A stretch of 64,000 bases of DNA from Flagellimonas nanhaiensis (GTDB lineage Bacteria > Bacteroidota > Bacteroidia > Flavobacteriales > Flavobacteriaceae): assembly GCF_003382275.1 (NCBI RefSeq), contig NZ_QTJX01000004.1:124001-188000 (forward strand), written 5' to 3'. Made by a program: the position numbers and the translations under genes. Shown here piece by piece: positions 24,901-33,516 of the stretch. Positions within the stretch are counted from its first letter, which is position 1, and each line of letters starts with the position of its first letter. Below the pieces are notes generated by a model. The model had not been told where the DNA came from and made no database searches. It worked only from the letters and a program-made list of their open reading frames with translations.

Positions 24901-26663
24901 AACAACGCATAATTTTAATTGTAGTCGCGGCTATTATTGGATTGGGAGTAGGGTATGTTCTTTTTGGGACATCCGATGCCGATACTATGGAAGCTACGGT
25001 GCATGACCATACAACAGCATCAGAAGACCAAATGTGGACATGCTCCATGCATCCCCAGATCATGCAGCCTGAACCGGGTGACTGTCCTATTTGTGGAATG
25101 GACCTGATTCCTGCTGAAGTCGGTACTGGAGGTCTTTCGCCCGAACAATTCTCAATGACGGATAATGCGCTTGCCTTGGCGAATGTACAGACCATTGTGG
25201 TCGGCACTAAATCCGCAGGTGACGACAATTCCATTTCCCTATCGGGTAAAATTGCAGTAAACGAAGAAGCTGTTGCCGTACAGGCCAGTTATTTTGACGG
25301 AAGGATTGAGCGATTGAACGTTAATTATGAAGGGCAAGAAGTTCGAAAAGGACAATTACTGGGAACTATCTATTCTCCTGAACTGGTAGCGGCACAGCAA
25401 GAACTATTGACCACGGTATCTTTAAAGCAGTCGCAACCGCAATTGTACCAAGCTGTCCGTAACAAATTGAAGCTCTGGAAATTATCGGAAAATCAAATCA
25501 ACGCCATAGAAAGCTCCACTAAGGTGACGGAATACTTTCCTGTTTATGCAACGGTTTCCGGTACGGTTTCGGAGGTCATGAGCGCGGAAGGTGATTATGT
25601 AAAGAAAGGGCAGCCTATTGTAAAGGTGAGTAATTTAAACACGGTTTGGGCCGAGTTTGATGCCTATGAAACTCAGTTGTCACAACTAAAAAAAGGGCAA
25701 AGAATAAGCATAACCACCAATGCCTATCCAAATAAAACGTTTAATGGTAAAATTTCATTTGTGGACCCTGTACTTAACAATGCTACTAGAACCGTAACAG
25801 TGCGTGCAACACTTGCAAATCAAAATGAACAATTCAAGCCTGGGATGTTCGTAACTGGGAAGATTCAGAATGATAAAAATTTTAGTTATGAATCGAAACT
25901 GTGGGTACCTTCCTCAGCTGTGATGTGGACAGGAGAACGTTCTTTGGTCTATATAAAAGTCAAACCAGATGAGCCAGTCTTTGAAATGAGGGAGGTAATG
26001 TTAGGGGTAAGAAATGGAGAACAATTGGAAGTTATTTCTGGCCTTAATTCAGGCGAAGAAATTGTGGCCAATGGAACTTTTTCAGTTGATGCGGCTGCAC
26101 AATTACAGGGTAAAAAAAGTATGATGAACAAAGCTGGCGGCAAGACGATGACGGGTCATGAAGGCCATCTGGGAATGCAACCTCAGGAAGATTCCAATAG
26201 TTCGGAAGACCAGATGAAAATGACATTGCCGGACACCTTTCAAAAGGAGTTTGAAAAAGGATTTCCAGCCTATTTAAAATTAAAAGATGCATTGGTGGCC
26301 AGTAATTCAAAGCAGGCAGCAATACATGCAAAAGCTACTTTGGAAATATGGCAAAGGCCAAATTTTTCTGACTTGGGTACAATGGAAAGAGGACATTTGG
26401 ACAAGAGTATTGAAATGTTGGAAGCTATCACTACAGCGGGAAAATTAGAAGACCAACGTTCCCATTTCGTAATTCTTAATGCGAATATGGTCGCTATTGC
26501 AGGTGAGCTAAAGGATTTGGGTAATACACTTTATGTGCAGCAATGTCCTATGGCAAACAGTAATAATGGCGCGGTTTGGTTAAGTGCTGAAAAAGAGATT
26601 CGCAATCCCTATTACGGGGATGCTATGTTGACTTGCGGGAGTGTCATTGATTCATTGCGATAG
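24897..26663 (+). CDS. cusB: CusB-type periplasmic adaptor with metal domains at both ends
   Basis: 588 residues. N-terminal anchor helix (4-26), then a metal-binding domain CSMHPQIMQPEPGDCPICGM (residues 50-69), the membrane-fusion core with lipoyl and beta-barrel parts (VQASYFDGRIERLNV, then FDAYETQLSQLKKG and KFKPGMFV-like segment), and a C-terminal DUF3347 domain from about residue 440, ending in QQCPMANSNNGAVWLS. It links CusA to TolC and delivers metal. The gene comes some 6.5 kb after cusA, so the pump genes are split by the copA block but remain on one strand. Confidence 0.88.
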   Translation: MKQRIILIVVAAIIGLGVGYVLFGTSDADTMEATVHDHTTASEDQMWTCSMHPQIMQPEPGDCPICGMDLIPAEVGTGGLSPEQFSMTDNALALANVQTIVVGTKSAGDDNSISLSGKIAVNEEAVAVQASYFDGRIERLNVNYEGQEVRKGQLLGTIYSPELVAAQQELLTTVSLKQSQPQLYQAVRNKLKLWKLSENQINAIESSTKVTEYFPVYATVSGTVSEVMSAEGDYVKKGQPIVKVSNLNTVWAEFDAYETQLSQLKKGQRISITTNAYPNKTFNGKISFVDPVLNNATRTVTVRATLANQNEQFKPGMFVTGKIQNDKNFSYESKLWVPSSAVMWTGERSLVYIKVKPDEPVFEMREVMLGVRNGEQLEVISGLNSGEEIVANGTFSVDAAAQLQGKKSMMNKAGGKTMTGHEGHLGMQPQEDSNSSEDQMKMTLPDTFQKEFEKGFPAYLKLKDALVASNSKQAAIHAKATLEIWQRPNFSDLGTMERGHLDKSIEMLEAITTAGKLEDQRSHFVILNANMVAIAGELKDLGNTLYVQQCPMANSNNGAVWLSAEKEIRNPYYGDAMLTCGSVIDSLR

Positions 26664-26668
26664 TTATT

Positions 26669-26703
26669 TGCAACCCAGTTGCACGAAAATCTTTTTATCT
26701 TTG
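26669..26703 (+). promoter_or_regulatory. palindromic operator and -7 element before the czc block
   Basis: TGCAAC-CCA-GTTGCA (26669-26683) is a perfect palindrome. A -7 element TATCTTTG (26696-26703) follows 12 bases later, so the palindrome covers the -33 region. A repressor bound here would block transcription. A related copy stands at 33108-33122. The Fur-family regulator at 32690 is the likeliest binder. Confidence 0.6.
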
Positions 26704-26707
26704 TGTG

Positions 26708-27016
26708 GTGAAATTTTTGGCAACCATATTATCCATCTACTTTTTGGCACTCAATTTTGTGCCTTGTAGCGATGCCAGCTGTGTTGATGAAGGCACAGAG
26801 GTCGTTTCTGTAATGGATTTTGATGGCGAACACGGCCAAGACTGTGAACTGTGTTCCCCTTTCTGCCAATGCCACTGCTGTCATTCGCATACCATCGATT
26901 TCCAGTTGGCTATTTTTGAACCGATCCAGCCCACCATTTCGCTAGAAAATTTTGCCCACGTCGACAGTTTGGGCAAGGATATTTCACTTTCCCTTTTACA
27001 GCCACCTCGGGCATAA
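26708..27016 (+). CDS. DUF6660-type Cys/His-rich exported protein
   Basis: 102 residues from the second of two GTG codons (26705 and 26708); the -7 element ends at 26703, so the transcript is nearly leaderless. Signal peptide to about residue 22. The centre carries the dense metal cluster CELCSPFCQCHCCHSH. It heads the czc operon, as HYC_CC_PP heads the cus operon, and probably buffers or senses periplasmic metal. Confidence 0.75.
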   Translation: MKFLATILSIYFLALNFVPCSDASCVDEGTEVVSVMDFDGEHGQDCELCSPFCQCHCCHSHTIDFQLAIFEPIQPTISLENFAHVDSLGKDISLSLLQPPRA

Positions 27017-27140
27017 TTCAGTTTTCATAGGATAGCTATATCCTGTTTCGATGTATCCAATATTTGATACTTCAATGTCGTGCATTGCCTTTTAGCCAAT
27101 GCACTTGACGCAAATTTTAACTGAATTAATACCCTTATCT

Positions 27141-30100
27141 ATGATTAACAAAATCATTGATTTTTCAATCAATAATAAATTTATAATTGGGCTGCTAACG
27201 TTGGCACTCATTGGTGCAGGGATCTACAGTATGACCCAAGTTCCCATTGATGCCGTGCCAGATATTACCAATAATCAAGTACAGGTCATCACACAATCAC
27301 CCAATCTGGGTACGGAGGATATTGAGCAATTCATAACCTATCCTGTAGAAATTGCCATGAGCAACCTACCTAAAGTAAAAGAAATCCGTTCGATTTCACG
27401 ATTTGGACTTTCCGTGGTTACGGTTGTATTTGAGGATGATATGGGAACTTACTTACCTCGTCAGCTCGTTTCCGAGAAACTGACTGAAGTGCGTGAGCAG
27501 ATTCCCGAAGGACTAGGTAGCCCATCTATGGGACCTATTTCAACAGGTCTCGGTGAGGTGTATCAATACACCTTAAAAGTACAACCAGAGTTCAAAGACA
27601 CTTATTCCTTGTCCGATTTGCGTACGATTCAAGACTGGATTGTACAACGCCAAATGGCAATGGTTCCAGGCGTTGTTGAAATCAATGCCATTGGCGGAAA
27701 AATAAAGCAATATGAGGTAGCTGTTGACCCTAATGAGCTGAAGGCTATTGGTCTTACAATTACAGATGTTTTTGAGGCTTTGGAGGCCAACAATAAAAAT
27801 ACGGGGGGTGCTTATATCGAAAAAAACCACCAAGCCAACTTTATCCGTGGCGAAGGTTTGGTACGCAGTCTTGAGGATATTGAACAAATCATTATCAAGA
27901 ACGAGAATGGGCTGCCAATTACTGTAAGTGATGTTGCCGATGTACGTTATGGTTCAGCCGTTCGCTATGGAGCATTGACACAGGATGGCGAAGGCGAAGT
28001 CGTTGGAGGATTGGTAATGATGCTTAAAGGAGCAAACTCAAACGAGGTTATTGGTCTTGTTAAGGATAGAATGGTAGAAATCCAGAAATCGCTTCCAGAA
28101 GGGGTTGTCATTCAGCCTTTATTGGATAGAAGTAAGCTTATTAGTGAAACCACGGGAACAGTGCGCAACAATCTACTTGAGGGGGCACTCATCGTAATTT
28201 TTGTTCTGGTTTTCCTTCTAGGTAACTGGCGCGGTGGGTTAATTGTGGCTTCGACTATTCCCCTATCCTTATTGTTCGCATTTATATTGATGAATGTTTT
28301 TGATGTATGGGCAAACCTGATGAGTTTGGGTGCAATCGACTTCGGAATCATCGTAGACGGGGCGGTCATCATTGTGGAAGCTAGCGTATTTGTTATGGGC
28401 GGCTATATCCTCAAAAAGAAAACTTTAAAAAGTGAAGACCGGGACGCAATCGCTGCCAATGCATCCAAAAAAATGATGAACGCTGCTTTTTTCGGGCAAT
28501 TGATAATTCTAATTGTCTTCCTGCCCATCTTAGCATTGGAAGGTGTAGAAGGAAAGATGTTCAAGCCAATGGCACTAACATTCATATTTGCTATGATAGG
28601 GGCAATGATTCTGTGTCTCACCTATGTACCTATGATGTCAGCCTTATTTTTAAAACCACCCGAAAAGGAAAAAAAATCTTGGGGCGACCGTTTTGTGCAT
28701 TGGGTACAAAGAAAGTATGAACCACTTTTAATACAAGCCTTGGCAAATGGAAAGTGGGTCGTGGGAAGTGCTGTTGTCACATTTGGAATAGCCGTATTTG
28801 CATTTTCTAAAATGGGCGGTGAGTTTATCCCACAATTGGACGAAGGCGATATAGCCTTCCATACGATTCTTAAACCTGGTAGCTCGCTCAGTGAAACTAT
28901 TGAAACCACAACCAAAGTAGAGCGTATTATAAAGGCAGAATTTCCTGAAGTGGAAAAAATTGTGAGTCGTATCGGTGTTGCCGAAGTACCTACCGACCCA
29001 ATGCCAATGGACTTTGCCGATGTGTTTGTTATTCTGAAACCACAGGACGAATGGGTGTCCGCAACATCCAAGGATGAACTTATCGACAAAATAAAAGATG
29101 CTGTGAGCATAATACCAGGTGTCAACTATGAGTTCTCGCAACCTATCGAAATGAGGTTCAATGAATTGTTGGAAGGTATTCGTGAAGATGTTGCCATTAA
29201 AATCTATGGTGAGGATATCAATGTACTAGCTGCCAAAGCGGATGAGATTACCAAAATCATCGCGGGAACTGAGGGTGTAGGAGATATGAGGGCGGAAGCC
29301 ACTTCAGGTCTACCACAGATGACCATTAGGTATAATCGCAGTAAACTGGCACAATACGGTGTGAGCATTGACCAGCTCAATAGGATAGTTCAATCTGCTT
29401 TTGCAGGTGGTTATGCGGGTGTCATCTTTGAGGGTGAAAAGCGTTTCGACTTGGTTGTTAGACTGGATGAGCAGAATCGCACGGACATCAATGACATCAA
29501 AAACCTATATATCAATTTGTCAAACGGTTCGCAGATTCCACTTCAAGAATTGGCGAGTATCGAATACACACCAGGACCGATGCAAATAAGCCGAGACAAT
29601 ACCAATCGTAGAACTTATGTAGGTGTTAATGTACGTGGACGTGATGTAGAATCATTGGTTAATGAGATTAAGGGTAAACTTGATGCAAACCTTGATTTAC
29701 CGCCAGGCTACTTTATTCGTTATGGTGGTGCATTCGAAAACCTAGAAAGGGCAAGTAACCGATTGCAGACTGTTGTTCCTATTGCATTATTGCTCATATT
29801 CATCCTGATTTATTTTGCCCTAAAATCTTTTCCGCAAACCTTGATGATTTATTTGGCTATACCTATGGCGACCATAGGCGGGGTGTTTGCCTTATGGCTT
29901 AGGGGTATGCCCTTTAGTATTTCCGCAGGGGTCGGCTTTATTGTATTATTTGGTGTTGCGGTATTGAATGGCTTGGTAATGATTAGTGGACTTAATGAGT
30001 TAAAGGAGGAAGGTGTTACTAATCTCAAAGACCGCATTTTAGAGGGAACTAAACGCAGGGTACGTCCCATTATGCTTACCGCATTTACCGATATTCTTGG

Positions 30101-31484
30101 TTTTCTGCCAATGGCAATTTCTGCATCCGCAGGAGCGGAAGTACAGCGACCATTGGCAACCGTTGTTATAGGTGGATTATTGACTTCTACATTATTGACC
30201 CTTTTTATCCTTCCCATCTTTTATCAATGGGTAGAAAAGCGTTCGGAACGTAACTTGAAGTTCAATCCTAAAATCGTGACGGCAACAGCGGCAGTTTGTT
30301 TGCTGCTGACCTCAACTTTCGCAAAAGCGCAACAAGTTCAAAATAGTGATGTATTACCAATTGTATCGTTAGAACAGGCAGTGGAGATTTCGAAGAAAAA
30401 TTATCCATTATTGAAAACAAAACAATTGGAAATCCAAAAACAGAACGTTCTCAAAGGGACGGCGTATGACTTAGGGAATACCCAAGTATTCACGGGCGGT
30501 GAAGAAATAAACGATGGTCAAGGCATCTACACTTTGGTGGGTGTAGGTCAGCAGAACATCAATCTTTTCAGTATTGGTGCAAGGAAACGTTTGCAGCAAC
30601 AGCGCATTGCTCTGGCAGAAACTGCTCTTGACCTTTCTGGACTGCAAGTGGAACAAGAATTGAAAAAGGCGTGGTCGCAAGCCTATCAGCAACGACAAAA
30701 ATTTATGCTCTACCGTGAACTGGATTCTATCTATTCACAGTTTGAAAAAGCAATCGAACTCAATTTCAAAGTAGAGGCTATTTCACGATTGGAATATTCA
30801 TCTGCAACCAATCAGGCGTTGCAAATCAATAATAAACTGCAACAAGCCGAGAGCGACTATGCTATTGCTTTACAAAAGCTTAATTTGTGGTTGGTCTCAG
30901 ATACGTATTACGCGGTTCCCGACACGTTGGATGAAAGTGAAATTACCATATTGGGAATTCCTGAAACTATAAACGTTCACCCTGAACTGGAACTTTCACA
31001 AAAGCGAATCGAGGAAGCAAAAGCTAGCTACAAAGCCGCTCGTTCTAATTTGCTGCCCAACTTTAGCCTTCAAGGGGGATTACAGCAAGTAAACGGAAGT
31101 GAAGGGTTCTACACCTATCAGGCAGGAATATCCGTTCCGCTACTCTCTGGCACAAAACGCAGTCAAGCCAAATCTGCTAAAATAGACAGTGAAATTGCCG
31201 AGATTAATGCAGACTATGTAAAACGTCAATTACTATCAACATATCAACAAGCTGTACAAGCGTATCAAAAATGGGAAGCATCTTGGCAATTTTATAAATA
31301 CAAAGCCTTGCCACTTGCAGAAGAACAGCGACGGGGAGCATTGTTAGCCTATAAAGAAGGGGCAGTTGATTATGCTGCTTTTACTCAAATTATACGGGAT
31401 GCCATACAGACCGAAATGGATGCGTTGGAAACGCTTGACAATTATCTAAAATCAGTTTTTGAACTACAATATTTTAAGCAATAA
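27141..31484 (+). CDS. czcA: CzcA-type RND pump fused to a TolC-like domain
   Basis: 1447 residues from ATG 27141; the in-frame 27099 start adds a poor leader. Residues 1-1040 form a full HME-RND pump: helix 1, VPIDAVPDITNNQVQV, porter domains, GAIDFGIIVDGAVIIVEAS with the proton-relay aspartate, and FGVAVLNGLVMISGL. Residues 1045-1066 are hydrophobic, read like a signal peptide, and end TFAKAQ. A TolC-type region follows (VSLEQAVEISKKNYPLL, two long helical hairpins, LPNFSLQGGL). So inner-membrane pump and outer-membrane duct are coded by one frame. Zn/Co/Cd is inferred from the neighbours. Confidence 0.88.
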   Translation: MINKIIDFSINNKFIIGLLTLALIGAGIYSMTQVPIDAVPDITNNQVQVITQSPNLGTEDIEQFITYPVEIAMSNLPKVKEIRSISRFGLSVVTVVFEDDMGTYLPRQLVSEKLTEVREQIPEGLGSPSMGPISTGLGEVYQYTLKVQPEFKDTYSLSDLRTIQDWIVQRQMAMVPGVVEINAIGGKIKQYEVAVDPNELKAIGLTITDVFEALEANNKNTGGAYIEKNHQANFIRGEGLVRSLEDIEQIIIKNENGLPITVSDVADVRYGSAVRYGALTQDGEGEVVGGLVMMLKGANSNEVIGLVKDRMVEIQKSLPEGVVIQPLLDRSKLISETTGTVRNNLLEGALIVIFVLVFLLGNWRGGLIVASTIPLSLLFAFILMNVFDVWANLMSLGAIDFGIIVDGAVIIVEASVFVMGGYILKKKTLKSEDRDAIAANASKKMMNAAFFGQLIILIVFLPILALEGVEGKMFKPMALTFIFAMIGAMILCLTYVPMMSALFLKPPEKEKKSWGDRFVHWVQRKYEPLLIQALANGKWVVGSAVVTFGIAVFAFSKMGGEFIPQLDEGDIAFHTILKPGSSLSETIETTTKVERIIKAEFPEVEKIVSRIGVAEVPTDPMPMDFADVFVILKPQDEWVSATSKDELIDKIKDAVSIIPGVNYEFSQPIEMRFNELLEGIREDVAIKIYGEDINVLAAKADEITKIIAGTEGVGDMRAEATSGLPQMTIRYNRSKLAQYGVSIDQLNRIVQSAFAGGYAGVIFEGEKRFDLVVRLDEQNRTDINDIKNLYINLSNGSQIPLQELASIEYTPGPMQISRDNTNRRTYVGVNVRGRDVESLVNEIKGKLDANLDLPPGYFIRYGGAFENLERASNRLQTVVPIALLLIFILIYFALKSFPQTLMIYLAIPMATIGGVFALWLRGMPFSISAGVGFIVLFGVAVLNGLVMISGLNELKEEGVTNLKDRILEGTKRRVRPIMLTAFTDILGFLPMAISASAGAEVQRPLATVVIGGLLTSTLLTLFILPIFYQWVEKRSERNLKFNPKIVTATAAVCLLLTSTFAKAQQVQNSDVLPIVSLEQAVEISKKNYPLLKTKQLEIQKQNVLKGTAYDLGNTQVFTGGEEINDGQGIYTLVGVGQQNINLFSIGARKRLQQQRIALAETALDLSGLQVEQELKKAWSQAYQQRQKFMLYRELDSIYSQFEKAIELNFKVEAISRLEYSSATNQALQINNKLQQAESDYAIALQKLNLWLVSDTYYAVPDTLDESEITILGIPETINVHPELELSQKRIEEAKASYKAARSNLLPNFSLQGGLQQVNGSEGFYTYQAGISVPLLSGTKRSQAKSAKIDSEIAEINADYVKRQLLSTYQQAVQAYQKWEASWQFYKYKALPLAEEQRRGALLAYKEGAVDYAAFTQIIRDAIQTEMDALETLDNYLKSVFELQYFKQ

Positions 31485-31485
31485 A

Positions 31486-32688
31486 ATGAAAAATCTATCT
31501 GAATATAAAGCTATCGCACTGTTAATAGTACTATTAGGGTTGTCTTCTTGTGGCGATTCTAAGAATGGTGCTTCAGAGGTGAAAGCGGTAGACTCCGAAA
31601 TGAAAGAAGAACATTCCGAAGGTGAAGCTGAGGAAGTACTATTGACCGAAAAGCAGTTTGATGCATTACAAATGCAAATAGACACTTTGCAAATGCGAAA
31701 TATGAGTGGGTACGTGAAAGCTAACGGTCAGCTGGAAGTTCCACCACAAAACGAAGCGACCATCACGACCGTAGTAGGTGCCAATGTGGTATCTATTGAG
31801 GTTATCGAAGGCGATAAGGTTAAGAAGGGACAAACGGTTGCTTATCTCTCACATCCTAATATCATTGAGAAACAGACAGAATACCTTAATGCATATAGCA
31901 ACAGCCAGTTTCTTAAAAAGGAATATGAACGACAAAAAACATTATACGATGCTGGCGTTGGTAGCGGTGCTAATTTTCAAAAAGCAGAAGCGGAATATCA
32001 GGCATCCAGAAGTATGGCAAATGGTCTTCAAGCACAACTAAAACAATTGAGCATTAATGCTGCTGGAGTTAGAAATGGAACGATTTATCAACGCGTAGCA
32101 CTCAGAAGTCCGATTGAAGGATTTGTACAAAAGGTAGAGATTAAAACAGGACAGTATGTACAACCACAGACAGACCTAATGGATATTGTAGATACACACC
32201 ACGTACACGCTGATTTAATGGTCTTTGAAAAAGATGTATACAAGGTAAAGGAAGGGCAAAAAGTGATTTTCAATGTCCAATCCATTCCTGGCAAGGAACT
32301 TATCGCAGAAATCTATTCCGTGGGAAAGACTTTTGAACAGAATCCAAAAGCAATACATATACACGCTGAAATTGAAAATAAGGAGGGTAACCTGATCCCC
32401 GGAATGTATATCGAAGGGCGCATCCAAACTGACAATTCCAAAATATTGGCAATGCCCGAAAGTGCTATAGCTTCTGACGGCGACAGGTTCTATGTTTTCT
32501 CTGCTGAAAAGGAGAAGGAAAATTGGACTTTTATACCCTATGAAATTATAAAGAGTACCCAAGATGGTGAATGGATTGCCATTGACTTCCTAACAGAACA
32601 AAAATTAAATGCAGAATACGCCTTTAACAATGCCTACTATTTAATGGCAGAAATGAAAAAAGGCGAATCTGAAGAAGACGAACATTAA
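31486..32688 (+). CDS. czcB: CzcB-type periplasmic adaptor lipoprotein
   Basis: 400 residues from ATG 31486, one base after the czcA stop codon. Lipobox GLSSC puts the acylated cysteine at about residue 22. Acidic stretch with H (EMKEEHSEGEAEE), then lipoyl half (EVIEGDKVKKGQTVAYL), helical hairpin, second lipoyl half (LRSPIEGFVQKVEIKTGQYV) and barrel part (FEKDVYKVKEGQKV). It couples the pump to the TolC domain. The C-terminus is charged (KKGESEEDEH), which may bind zinc. The stop is followed directly by the Fur-type gene. Confidence 0.88.
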   Translation: MKNLSEYKAIALLIVLLGLSSCGDSKNGASEVKAVDSEMKEEHSEGEAEEVLLTEKQFDALQMQIDTLQMRNMSGYVKANGQLEVPPQNEATITTVVGANVVSIEVIEGDKVKKGQTVAYLSHPNIIEKQTEYLNAYSNSQFLKKEYERQKTLYDAGVGSGANFQKAEAEYQASRSMANGLQAQLKQLSINAAGVRNGTIYQRVALRSPIEGFVQKVEIKTGQYVQPQTDLMDIVDTHHVHADLMVFEKDVYKVKEGQKVIFNVQSIPGKELIAEIYSVGKTFEQNPKAIHIHAEIENKEGNLIPGMYIEGRIQTDNSKILAMPESAIASDGDRFYVFSAEKEKENWTFIPYEIIKSTQDGEWIAIDFLTEQKLNAEYAFNNAYYLMAEMKKGESEEDEH

Positions 32689-32689
32689 T

Positions 32690-33103
32690 ATGAAAACTAT
32701 AGAAGAATTATTAGAATCAAAGGGAATTCGAATTACCGCCATGCGTCTGTTGATATCCAAATTCCTTGCGGAAAAAAAGATGGCAGTTACTTTGAGTGAT
32801 ATAGAAAATGCTTTCGCGAAAGCAGATAGAACCACCCTTTATAGAACTCTTAAAACATTTGAGGAAAAAGCTATTGTACATCAAATCGATGATGGCACGG
32901 GCATTACTAAATATGCGATGTGTGAAGAAGGTTGTAATTGTGAAATGGAACGGGATTTACACCTTCATTTTCATTGTAACAATTGTGGGGAAACCGTGTG
33001 TTTAACTGAACATAAAATCCCGCAAATAAAAGTCCCTGATGGTTTTGTTTCAGAAAATGTAAACTTGGTGATAAAAGGTATTTGTGATAAATGCAGTGCC
33101 TAA
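32690..33103 (+). CDS. Fur-family metal-dependent repressor
   Basis: 137 residues. N-terminal winged helix (SKGIRITAMRLLISKFL, then LSDIENAFAKADRTTLYRTLK), C-terminal dimer domain with HLHFHCNNCG and a last CDKC, the structural zinc site. Fur, Zur and PerR cannot be told apart by eye; its place at the end of a Zn/Cd/Co efflux operon favours a zinc-type sensor. A probable target is the TGCAAC-N3-GTTGCA operator at 26669 and the related site at 33108 that follows its own stop. Confidence 0.85.
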   Translation: MKTIEELLESKGIRITAMRLLISKFLAEKKMAVTLSDIENAFAKADRTTLYRTLKTFEEKAIVHQIDDGTGITKYAMCEEGCNCEMERDLHLHFHCNNCGETVCLTEHKIPQIKVPDGFVSENVNLVIKGICDKCSA

Positions 33104-33107
33104 TAAA

Positions 33108-33143
33108 TGCACTTCCGTTGCACGAACGATTAAGCTACTTTTA
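33108..33143 (+). promoter_or_regulatory. second TGCA-type operator with -7 element
   Basis: TGCA-CTTCCGT-TGCA (33108-33122) has the same outer arms and 15-base length as the perfect palindrome at 26669. Downstream stands TACTTTTA (33136-33143), one base off TAnnTTTG. Both sites also share GTTGCACGAA. It precedes the DUF3703 and P-type ATPase genes. Confidence 0.5.
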
Positions 33144-33153
33144 TCCAAAATAG

Positions 33154-33516
33154 ATGGATATGAAGTTTAATGTAAAAATACCGAGACATCTAAAAGAAGC
33201 TTATAATTCGGAGTTAAAATATTATAGACATTACCTTTTAAAAAAGGAATATGATAATGCTTGGAATCATTTGGAACGGAGTCATATTTTAGGTCAGTCT
33301 TACCCGATAGAACATACCTATTCCCATTGGCTAATGCTAAAATTTGGATTTAGACAAAAAGATACCAAAGAAGTTATTGGGCAAATACTAAGGCTAGTTG
33401 TCGGAGGTTGGAAATCGTTTATTAATCACGTACCGCTTGGTAATACCGGTGGCGCAAACGTGCCTCCATTAAAACGTATGCCTATTCCAGAGGATATTAA
33501 AGGATTGATTAGATGA
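33154..33516 (+). CDS. DUF3703 protein
   Basis: 120 residues, soluble, helical. The family signature is seen in WNHLERSHILGQSYP, then HTYSHWLMLKFGFR and GNTGGANVPPLKRMPIP. Several conserved His and Trp could bind metal. The family is found beside czc/cad/mer genes in many bacteria and its role is unknown. It overlaps the ATPase start by 4 bases (ATGA). Confidence 0.82.
   Translation: MDMKFNVKIPRHLKEAYNSELKYYRHYLLKKEYDNAWNHLERSHILGQSYPIEHTYSHWLMLKFGFRQKDTKEVIGQILRLVVGGWKSFINHVPLGNTGGANVPPLKRMPIPEDIKGLIR

Noticed and set aside
28622-29141. Long minus-strand frames inside the czcA gene
   Set aside because: They are antisense shadows of a well-supported pump gene.
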